Shown here one piece after another: positions 16,687 through 22,939 of a DNA stretch of 27,401 nucleotides. The notes under the pieces were generated by a model that saw nothing but the letters and a program-made list of their open reading frames with translations, had not been told where the DNA came from and did no database searches. The position numbers were made by a program, and so were the translations under genes. The DNA comes from Paludibacteraceae bacterium (GTDB taxonomy: Bacteria > Bacteroidota > Bacteroidia > Bacteroidales > Paludibacteraceae). The stretch spans positions 1-27,401 of the forward strand of contig JAEDFN010000020.1 of the NCBI GenBank assembly GCA_016292775.1, written 5' to 3'. Numbering within the stretch: the stretch's first letter is position 1; the number at the start of each line of letters is the position of its first letter.

Positions 16687-17160
16687 CTATCCACATTCCT
16701 CGCGATACTTATTTTTGGGTTTAATTTTATAAATATAAACTTTATGTGATATATGTTCTCCGTAAATAATCGATACTGGCATTAAACCAGTATTATCATA
16801 ACTACTACATTGGTCCCATAGGAGTTTTTGCATCTGAATAATGGAACATCCTTCTGAAAATATATAATCATAATTCTCAAAATCAAACAACTCTATTGTC
16901 AGATTCCCCTCAAATGGTAGGTGATAATATGCTCTACTGGCTAAATAGCGTTGTAAGTCTTCCTGCGAAGACAAAATGCCACTGATAGTTCTTCCAGTAG
17001 GTGTTTCTTCTTTGGAAATCATAAGGGAAATCCCGTTTTCTTCTTCAAAGTCTACATCTCCCAAAATAAAATGGACACAAGCTAAAGTTATCCATATAAA
17101 TAAAATTATGGATAAAAGCACCCCTAATATGGCACAAATCAGTTTAATTATTCTTTTCAT
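16687..17160 (-). CDS. Membrane-anchored protein, candidate immunity to orphan tip
   Basis: This 157-residue protein begins MKRIIKLICAILGVLLSIIL and continues into one long hydrophobic helix (to about residue 33). A soluble part follows with no recognised domain (DVDFEEENGISLMISKEE). The topology suggests an inner-membrane anchor with the C-terminal part in the periplasm. Its ATG shares one base with the stop of the orphan tip frame (TAATG), the tight coupling expected of a toxin-immunity pair. The function is inferred from position and size only. The gene looks intact. Confidence 0.6.
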   Translation of the reverse strand: MKRIIKLICAILGVLLSIILFIWITLACVHFILGDVDFEEENGISLMISKEETPTGRTISGILSSQEDLQRYLASRAYYHLPFEGNLTIELFDFENYDYIFSEGCSIIQMQKLLWDQCSSYDNTGLMPVSIIYGEHISHKVYIYKIKPKNKYREECG

Positions 17161-17537
17161 TATTTAATATGTAAGTATACCCATGACTGAAAGAAAAATT
17201 GTGGTTCCGGCCGAAGAGTTTTACGGTTATAACTTACACCGGCAGAAGTACCACGTATGGTGTGAAAATTGAAAGTGTTCCGAAAACTCTGCATAAGGGT
17301 TTCTTTTGTTCCAACCAATGTCGCACTTGTTCCGGGAATACGAAAAATACCTATACGTATATTACCCAACCAACTGCCGGTACTATTAGAGTGACAAGTA
17401 TTCAGATTTAGTGTTGCATTACTTACATTGCCGGAAGGAAATCCTAAATCACTAACATTAATAGCAGGAACGCCTCCTCTCGTCTCTCCTGTTCCAGTAG
17501 AAGTAATATATTGTTTTGTCTGCCAATCTAAGCATTC
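17160..17537 (-). pseudogene. Orphan RHS-type toxin tip, 5' truncated
   Basis: The frame is open from 17537 to a stop at 17160-17162 with no ATG in its upstream part. The first clear coding stretch reads TGTGETRGGVPAINVSDLG, then LNLNTCHSNSTGSW, IRIGIFRIPGTSATLVGTKE and ends SWVYLHIK. It looks like a globular domain without its start, directly followed by a candidate immunity gene. That is the layout of an orphan tip left from an RHS or similar polymorphic toxin. The TCHSNS block resembles the Cys block of caspase-like (clan CD) toxin peptidases, whose His block would be in the lost part; this is a guess. An IS4-like relic on the opposite strand abuts or overlaps its upstream edge. Confidence 0.5.
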
Positions 17538-17787
17538 TTACCCTGATGAGTTGCGCATCGTGAAGGTGAATAACTCATCTGTGGGTAGCATTATTTTCTT
17601 ATTTACTATTGGCAAAGATTAAAGCCGATACAAAAAAACATATACTATCACAGAAGTTGCTACTCTAATTCGTGTATCTGCTTTGGAACAAACTAACCTT
17701 CGAGAGCTCTTTATACAACCCAACGACTCAAATTCTTCAAATCAAAATATCAAAAAGCAAACGTTATTTAACGATTTAAAAATTTAA
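17518..17787 (+). pseudogene. IS4-like transposase, 3' relic
   Basis: On the plus strand CQSKHSYPDELRIVKVNNSS matches the block near the middle of Bacteroidetes IS4-family transposases (typically KxxYPDELRIV). After IIFLFT there is a deletion that removed the expected YRNRWQVELFFKW block. LLAKIKAD follows, then a frameshift, then the C-terminal part TYTITEVATLIRVSALEQTN and LRELF, ending KKQTLFNDLKI and TAA at 17785-17787. An element end follows at once. The relic is inactive. It is the missing half of the relic at 22368-22650. Confidence 0.7.
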
Positions 17788-17806
17788 TGCGAAATTTATC
17801 GCAACA
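17788..17806 (+). mobile_element. Right terminal inverted repeat of IS4-like element
   Basis: TGCGAAATTTATCGCAACA directly follows the transposase stop. Its reverse complement, TGTTGCGATAAATTTCGCA, matches 22368-22387 (TGTTGCGATAAATTATCGCA) with one base gap. The two are therefore the right and left ends of the same type of element. Confidence 0.75.
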
Positions 17807-18022
17807 GTACTAATTCATTATTTTAAATCACTAGTGTCCACTAGTTGATCTAACCATATTTACAAACTCGCCTGCAAAGTAATAAAAAAACTTTCATACA
17901 ACAAAATAAAAGAACAACGGCCAGAGACCTATTTCTCTAATTTGTGGTCAACTAATTATACCAACCTAAGCTCCAAAATGCTTAGTACAGGTGGATTTTT
18001 AGGAACGTCTAACGACAACTTG
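17807..18022. other. AT-rich intergenic stretch next to IS end
   Basis: No coding frame was supported here. A short palindromic stretch, ACTAGTGTCCACTAGT, lies at about 17832-17847 and might be part of another element end, but I could not pair it with confidence. Confidence 0.3.
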
Positions 18023-18515
18023 CTATTCTATTTTGAGTTTATATATTTCATTGGCAAATGTGCTCTTTATATACAAATAAGGTGCATTGTAGCTACTAAT
18101 TTCCGGGAAAACAATAGGATCGCATAAATGTATTTTTTTCCATGTCCGGCCCTTATCAATAGAATACACGATGTCATCAGACAAACTACAATAATCTTTC
18201 TGGGTACACATAATAATCACGGAATCGTTACTCGTCTTTATAAATTCTACTGTTTGATAGCCTGATGGATAATCCATTTTCGCAATACGATGCAACATAC
18301 AATCATATCGAATCATGCCTCCGTCATATTCATTGTTTCCCCAATATGTTATGTAACAATCATTTTCGGAAAACACAATTCCATCACACGGAAAACCTAT
18401 GTTGTGATTGCTCATTTGGTCAGATTGAAGAACGTAAACCATATTGTTGTATGTAATCAAAGCAAGCGCTGATTCGGTGTAAGCTATATCCTTGATACCT
18501 TTTGGGAGGGTATTG
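18023..18515 (-). pseudogene. Asp-box (BNR-like) protein, 3' fragment
   Basis: The frame reads GIKDIAYTESALALITYNN from about 18515 to a stop at 18023; the first Met is at 18460 but clearly coding sequence extends before it. Near the C-terminus VYSIDKGRTWKKI contains an Asp box (S-x-D-x-G-x-T-W), typical of beta-propellers such as BNR proteins. Four or so blade-like units remain, so much of the propeller is missing. Its upstream side runs in another frame into the DUF1016 fragment, a non-homologous joint. The original protein may have been an immunity or surface protein; this cannot be decided. Confidence 0.5.
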
Positions 18516-18723
18516 CTTGTTGGAGTTGATCAGAAATAACCCGCAAAGCACTACTTCCGTAGGAAGCATTCCTACTATTGAGTGAGATATATTTACCCAC
18601 AGCATAGTACAAAGCCAACACCTCTTTATTGACTAACTTAGCGGCTCTGTAACGGCTGATTTGTATAGCCTCCTTAATGGCTTTGACCGCATCTACGTAT
18701 TCTGCTCGATTGAGTTGCTCCAT
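18484..18723 (-). pseudogene. DUF1016 (YhcG-type nuclease) N-terminal fragment
   Basis: The 79-residue frame begins MEQLNRAEYVDAVKAIKEAI and contains SRYRAAKLVNKEVLALYYAVGKYI and SALRVISDQLQQAIPS. This is the N-terminal helical domain of DUF1016/YhcG proteins, whose C-terminal PDDEXK nuclease domain is absent. After IPS the frame leaves the family and stops within five residues, where it meets the Asp-box fragment. Family members are about 340 residues, so only about a fifth remains. Its 5' flank, with a TACCTTTG -7 element on the minus strand (18746-18753), is kept, so the fragment might be transcribed. Confidence 0.7.
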
Positions 18724-18829
18724 GATAATCTATTTTTTTCCGCTGCAAAGGTATGGCAGAATCATGGTTTTGGAAAAGATACAAAAGTGGAGGACACTAT
18801 GTTAATTGTTTTTTATTCTACTATTTAGT

Positions 18830-19288
18830 CTATTGAGGAACAACGATAAATCTCATCGTCCATTGTTGCCAAGGATACATAGTAAAAGGGTTCATATAAT
18901 CTCCGAGCCACCAATGCCATAATCGCAACTCTTCATAAAACGCGGACCGTAATGTATTCATGTCGAATTCTGTTGTGTCACAACGAATAAATTCTAGATC
19001 AACAATCTCCTTCACTTTAAGTTCCTTATTAACGGCAACGTTTGTGGTATCAAAATGAATCCAAAATAGCATGGCACCTTGAATGGAATCTTTTACATTG
19101 GGGGAATATATCACAAGCACTGATTCTGGATCACAAGGAGTCTCATCAATATTATCCACAATTGTTGAGCAAAACAATGTTTTCCCAAAATAAATAGGTG
19201 TTTGTATCGGGTCATATATGGCATCATTATTGTCTGCTAAGCAATAAACAGATGATGCAACAAGAATTATTATTAATATTTTTCTCAT
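18830..19288 (-). CDS. Exported protein, candidate immunity to the metallopeptidase tip
   Basis: This 152-residue protein starts MRKILIIILVASSVYCLADN, a Sec signal peptide likely cleaved after CLA. The mature part has no domain I know; it is acidic and Trp-rich at the end (LWHWWLGDYMNPF, YPWQQWTMRF). Its ATG overlaps the stop of the RHS gene by four bases (ATGA), so the two are translationally coupled, as for a toxin and its immunity protein. A periplasmic location would fit a toxin that works in the periplasm. Function is inferred from position only. Confidence 0.65.
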   Translation of the reverse strand: MRKILIIILVASSVYCLADNNDAIYDPIQTPIYFGKTLFCSTIVDNIDETPCDPESVLVIYSPNVKDSIQGAMLFWIHFDTTNVAVNKELKVKEIVDLEFIRCDTTEFDMNTLRSAFYEELRLWHWWLGDYMNPFTMYPWQQWTMRFIVVPQ

Positions 19289-21147
19289 AGATATATTGGA
19301 TAAAACTGTTTAATTAACGATTGTGTTTGATTACTCCTTACCAAAGGATAGTTATTATATAGTCCTCCAGCGTTGGCGTTTGATGAAGTTTTGAATTCAC
19401 TTACTACTGCATTAAAAGCATTTTGATTAAAACCATCAAATATAAGAGTGTTTAGCGCATTAGAAAATGTGCTCGATGATTGTCTCTCTGCCGCAGTAAG
19501 AGGAACACTGCCTAATCCATTATTCACCATATAAACAATTTTTGCTTCAAACAAATAAGCCTCTACTTCATTATGGATGGACGCCCCTCCTTGCCCTTTT
19601 GTATCTTGATATGCATGGAACAATTCGTGTCCTATACCATCTATAGAATAATCTTTCCCCATGTATAGGACACCATCCTTAAAACAATGAGTTCCTTCTA
19701 TAGATGTTTCTGATGAAATATTATAAACGTCCGAACTATTAACTATTGACGACATAAAGTCTGTATTAGAAAACATGTCATTAAGCTGATTAAGCCTAGT
19801 GTAAGTATTTTTCGTAAAACTATCATTCCCTTCATACTTTCCGCCAGGAACATATGTAATAGTTACCCCGTCCTCACCAGTTATGGTTATTTCCCTTCCA
19901 TCGGGATCTATGAAGCGAATGGGGTTCCAAGCAGCATAAGCGTACGGTGAAATCTGCGGATAGTCTCCAGCGAGAGGATCCACAGATAGCCATGTTCCCG
20001 CTTGCCAATAGAATCGTGCTCCGAAGAAATCATACCCGGTCTCAGCATCGCGTTCTTTGCCCGTAAACTTATACCGCTCATCATAGCCTATCATCTGCTG
20101 ATTGGCAATTAGTTCGCCATAGGGCGCATAGTGGATATACTGGATCGGAGCACCAGTATAGTCGGTTATCCAACTCGCAGAGCCAAGGTGATCTCCATGA
20201 TAGAAATAAACGTCTTTCTCGGGACCATTACTCTGCTCGTTGACGGATATGGACTTGAGCAGTATATCCTGCGGATTCAGAATATCCACCATCACCAGTT
20301 CGGTCGGTGTGCACTGATAATCCAAATCCGGACTTGTTTTTCCTGATATGTCTTCTGTCTTTTCCGGTTGACTTACTATTTTTTGATAGAAGAACGGATC
20401 ATAATTCTGATAATAGGAATAGAATGTTTTAACTATATCTTGGTCATGCGGTGAACTTAACTTGTCTATCGTTGTCACCATGTCATCAAACCCGCCCGTT
20501 CCTATTATGGTTGCTATCCGTTCTGTTCCTGCATAATAATGCTTGGTATAGCCTTTACTTGTAACCACGACATACGGATTAGGATACAGCACCGCATCAT
20601 CAAAGATCGCTTGTGCTTTCGTGGAACCGGAATTGACTTGACCGATACTACTTATGCCTGTCAGTTTATATACCCGTTCTCCGTTGGCATCGTAGCCATA
20701 ATAACCCGCGAATCTTTCTCCCAGTACGAAACGCAATCTGTTCTCTTCGTCCCACTCGTGCAAACGCCCGGAGTTCTGCTTACAACCTATCATCTGCGCA
20801 AGGTTACCATTTGCATCCCAATAGAGTTCCAAAGTTCCGACCTGTGGGTCAAACAAAGTTCGCGGTTGATGGGTCATATGCATTTGATTATAGCCGAATA
20901 ATAAATCAGATTTTAGAGATGGAGCACTCGTAGATTTATTACCTAATCTCCCGGCAAGAGAGTAACTGGCGTTGAGAGTATATGGGAAGGTGCCTACTCC
21001 GTTAGATTGCTCAAGACGGTATTGTTTGTCGTATATATAATGATTATCATACGGACCTCCCAATTTAGTTCCTGCGGGCGCTGAAGCGGATTGGTCTATA
21101 TCCATAATATTTCCAACAGGATCATATATATAATGCAGATTCTGCAT
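19285..21147 (-). CDS. 5'-truncated RHS protein with zinc-metallopeptidase-like tip
   Basis: The 620-residue frame starts inside the RHS body: YD-type units (LHYIYDPVGNIMDID, LYWDANGNL, HEWDEENRL, YYGYDANGERVYKL), then the core end (VYFYHGDHLGSASW at 313-326, ERYKFTGKERDAETGYDFFGAR, FIDPDGRE at 412-419). The tip (about 419-620) contains GHELFHAYQ with an HExxH zinc motif (H507, E508, H511) and NEVEAYLFE 15-20 residues later with candidate third ligands E527 or E529. Metallopeptidase tips of this type are known in polymorphic toxins. The N-terminal part, which full RHS proteins of 1000 or more residues need for export and shell formation, is missing; IS5-like sequence lies in its place. Coupled to the exported protein downstream. 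Confidence 0.8.
   Translation of the reverse strand: MQNLHYIYDPVGNIMDIDQSASAPAGTKLGGPYDNHYIYDKQYRLEQSNGVGTFPYTLNASYSLAGRLGNKSTSAPSLKSDLLFGYNQMHMTHQPRTLFDPQVGTLELYWDANGNLAQMIGCKQNSGRLHEWDEENRLRFVLGERFAGYYGYDANGERVYKLTGISSIGQVNSGSTKAQAIFDDAVLYPNPYVVVTSKGYTKHYYAGTERIATIIGTGGFDDMVTTIDKLSSPHDQDIVKTFYSYYQNYDPFFYQKIVSQPEKTEDISGKTSPDLDYQCTPTELVMVDILNPQDILLKSISVNEQSNGPEKDVYFYHGDHLGSASWITDYTGAPIQYIHYAPYGELIANQQMIGYDERYKFTGKERDAETGYDFFGARFYWQAGTWLSVDPLAGDYPQISPYAYAAWNPIRFIDPDGREITITGEDGVTITYVPGGKYEGNDSFTKNTYTRLNQLNDMFSNTDFMSSIVNSSDVYNISSETSIEGTHCFKDGVLYMGKDYSIDGIGHELFHAYQDTKGQGGASIHNEVEAYLFEAKIVYMVNNGLGSVPLTAAERQSSSTFSNALNTLIFDGFNQNAFNAVVSEFKTSSNANAGGLYNNYPLVRSNQTQSLIKQFYPIYL
19898..20209 (-). repeat. 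RHS core repeat, copy 2
   Basis: This is the partner of 16198-16509: same orientation, 312 bases, no gaps in the alignment, about 3.7 kb apart. It encodes the core end of the RHS metallopeptidase protein. Confidence 0.75.
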
Positions 21148-21179
21148 GGCATTAATCGTTGACGATGCTTTGCTCTGGA

Positions 21180-21254
21180 GCTCATATCAACGAAACCGGA
21201 CAACTGAGGACGGAATAGTTCCGGCTCTATACGGAATGGCGATTTTCCTATCAT
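21180..21254 (-). pseudogene. IS5/IS1182-type transposase N-terminal fragment
   Basis: On the minus strand ATG at 21254 starts MIGKSPFRIEPELFRPQLSG and FVDMS, matching the first 25 residues of Bacteroidetes IS5-family transposases (pattern M.GK.P....LF.P.L..FIDMSHEL). The family would continue HELVKLA, but here the sequence changes to RHS sequence in another frame. A short 5' flank (to about 21300, with TTGCACTCGAAAACC on the minus strand) may be the element's end. It marks the joint that cut off the RHS N-terminus. Confidence 0.55.
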
Positions 21255-21415
21255 AAGAACTTGGATTTTCTGCAAGGTTTTCGAGTGCAAAGTAACATAA
21301 AATTGTGGATATATACAAAAAAAATCGCAATTATTTTATTGATAACCAATTATTTATACTAAATTTCAAGATCAACTACATAATCATTTGACACATAGTT
21401 TGTTAATATATACAA

Positions 21416-21449
21416 AATCGGGTTGACCCTTAATAGAATCAACCCGATT
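21416..21449 (-). terminator. Rho-independent terminator after the 21468 lipoprotein
   Basis: A perfect 11-base-pair stem (AATCGGGTTGA / TCAACCCGATT) with a 12-base loop lies 19 bases past the lipoprotein stop, followed on the minus strand by TTTGTATAT. It would end that transcript before the RHS fragment, so the downstream RHS gene would need its own start of transcription. Confidence 0.65.
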
Positions 21450-21467
21450 GCATCTATTTTTATAAAC

Positions 21468-21983
21468 TTATTTAGCTTCTCTGCCTTCTAAATCTACATA
21501 AAAATTAAAACCGCAATGAGAACCTTCATAGGCAATTTTACTTATATCATGTATTTCATTATCTTCTATTTTTAACACATGAGTTCCTATCAATTCCGGC
21601 GTTTGTGACACAATTGTATCATAAAATTCAGCTGCACTAATCGGCATTCCAAACTCTGTTGTTATACCATTAATTAATGGAATAAAACCAAATACATACA
21701 CAACGGAATTGTCCAAAACTTTAATGTCATATTTAAACATTTTCTCCCAATCACGCCTTCTATCTACAACATGTGTGCTGTTTTCCAGAAATAAAGTATC
21801 ATTAATCGAAATAACAAATTCCGTAAGTTTCATACTTCCATTATTTGGACAATCATAACAACTAACAAAAACCTCAGTTTCTGTATCAGATAAAAAACAT
21901 GGTTCAGGACTAAATATTTGAGGTGTACAAGCAGTTAACAAGGTGATAATAATTATAGCACTAAATAAAATTGTTCTTTTCAT
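21468..21983 (-). CDS. Hypothetical lipoprotein, candidate immunity protein
   Basis: This 171-residue protein starts MKRTILFSAIIIITLLTACT, a clear lipoprotein signal (LTAC). The mature part is not recognised; CYDCPNNGS and GSHCGFNFYVDLEG contain Cys residues that could pair. An AGGAGGG Shine-Dalgarno lies 7 bases before the ATG, which fixes the start and is unlike other genes here. It is preceded by a 39-residue frame (22002-22121) and followed by a terminator. The layout and size resemble an immunity gene following the end of a lost toxin, but there is no direct evidence. Confidence 0.65.
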   Translation of the reverse strand: MKRTILFSAIIIITLLTACTPQIFSPEPCFLSDTETEVFVSCYDCPNNGSMKLTEFVISINDTLFLENSTHVVDRRRDWEKMFKYDIKVLDNSVVYVFGFIPLINGITTEFGMPISAAEFYDTIVSQTPELIGTHVLKIEDNEIHDISKIAYEGSHCGFNFYVDLEGREAK

Positions 21984-21990
21984 AAAAAAC

Positions 21991-21997
21991 CCTCCTA
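21991..21997 (-). promoter_or_regulatory. Strong Shine-Dalgarno of the 21468 lipoprotein
   Basis: The minus strand reads TAGGAGG before a run of G and T and the ATG at 21983. Bacteroidetes genes seldom use such a site, and mnmA, pfkA and the DUF5686 gene here have none, so it hints at a foreign origin or unusually strong translation. Confidence 0.6.
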
Positions 21998-22001
21998 AAA
22001 A

Positions 22002-22121
22002 TTAAAATTGTCGTTTCCAAATATAGTGTAAATTCCAGCCATTAGTTTTCTTCCAGCACGGATAATAATTATTTTCATCTGATGTTTTATAACCATTATC
22101 CATATATTTGGAGTTTGACAT
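22002..22121 (-). CDS. Small ORF, possible toxin C-terminal remnant
   Basis: A 39-residue frame starts MSNSKYMDNGYKTSDENNYY and ends WNLHYIWKRQF. The composition (Trp, Tyr, Lys, Asn) resembles the ends of toxin tips or of outer-membrane strands rather than random AT-rich sequence. It stops 18 bases before the lipoprotein start. It may be the last part of a lost tip whose immunity protein is the lipoprotein, or a small gene in its own right. No family is recognised. Confidence 0.35.
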   Translation of the reverse strand: MSNSKYMDNGYKTSDENNYYPCWKKTNGWNLHYIWKRQF

Positions 22122-22367
22122 AGAAAAAAAAATTAAAATTAATAATCTAAAAATTAAAAATATATCCAAAATTTAGGGCATAAGATTAAAAATATCAAGA
22201 CCGATAAACAAAGAATCTTATGCCCAAAACATTTCGAAGATAATAAACAAATATTTAATAAAAAGACGAATTATAATCATAAGCATACTTTTTATTGATT
22301 TTAAAATAATTATTTATTCGCTTGCAAATATACAAAAAATTTATATATATTATCATTATTATACTAG
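22122..22367. other. AT-rich noncoding stretch with a long inverted repeat
   Basis: No gene seen. A 12-base-pair inverted repeat, GGGCATAAGATT (22176-22187) and AATCTTATGCCC (22214-22225), with a 26-base loop is the only structure. It lacks a T run on either side, so I do not call it a terminator. Confidence 0.5.
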
Positions 22368-22650
22368 TGTTGCGATAAATTATCGCAATATATTAATAAA
22401 AAAACTGACTATAAGTTACTTATAAGCGATATTTTATTTTTTGATTTGAAAAATTTTGAATAATTTTGCAGTATAAAACAGCAAAATATGAATGTTTGAC
22501 GCTACATTTTCACTCAAATTACTGATTTATTCCTCGGTATGTCTTCGATAAGGCCTATATCAATCTCAAACAGATGTGGCGCACGCAATAAGCTGGAGCT
22601 TTTTCGTGATGCGACCTAAAGACAATATGCGTTTTGAGATATGATAACTT
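22368..22650 (+). mobile_element. IS4-like element, 5' relic with left terminal repeat
   Basis: The left end TGTTGCGATAAATTATCGCA (22368-22387) is followed by an AT-rich leader and degraded transposase coding. RYIFTQITDLF (about 22499-22531) matches the start of IS4-like transposases. Then YVFDKAYINLKQMWRTQ (about 22538-22588, where the next codon is a stop) and, after one frameshift, AGAFFVMRPKDNMRFEI match the block with the catalytic Asp in the family (FDRGYVxFxxL). Sequence between the first two blocks is deleted. Family similarity stops near 22640. The 3' half is not here but at 17518-17806. Confidence 0.65.
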
Positions 22651-22828
22651 TTGAAATTCTCCTACCAATGAAAATCTTCTAATTTCTTTTATTTGATTAC
22701 GAGTTAATGAATATTTATACCGGGTTACTACCCCGTGGGGATGGGCGGTGTAAGAGTTATAGTTGCTTATTGAAAGTAGCAGAATAAATAATAAAGAAGA
22801 AAATAAAGGGTAAAATAAAAAAAATGAG
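22651..22828. other. Noncoding stretch before the DUF5686 gene
   Basis: No coding frame is supported. A G+C-rich patch (CCGGGTTACTACCCCGTGGG at about 22718-22737) with short self-complementary parts stands out in AT-rich DNA; its role is unknown. Confidence 0.4.
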
Positions 22829-22836
22829 TAACTTTG
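22829..22836 (+). promoter_or_regulatory. Possible -7 promoter element of the DUF5686 gene
   Basis: TAACTTTG matches TAnnTTTG about 100 bases before the ATG at 22940. No TTTG -33 box is present at the right distance. It would give a leader of about 95 bases. Confidence 0.4.
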
Positions 22837-22939
22837 CAGAAATCAAAATAAAAAAGAAAAAACACTTATTTCTACAACAATAATAGTCTTTATCACGTTA
22901 TTAAATAAGCTAATAAACACCACAAACGCCACAAGATTA

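Noticed and set aside
17807..17900. ACTAGTGTCCACTAGT palindrome as an attachment site or IS end
   Set aside because: A similar TAGTGTCC string occurs reversed near 18785-18800, but the match is too short to claim a pair of ends.
20539..20901. 120-codon plus-strand frame inside the RHS gene
   Set aside because: Antisense to conserved YD repeats, no recognisable domain.
22718..22737. G+C-rich patch as an RNA element or riboswitch
   Set aside because: The stems are too short and no known motif was recognised.
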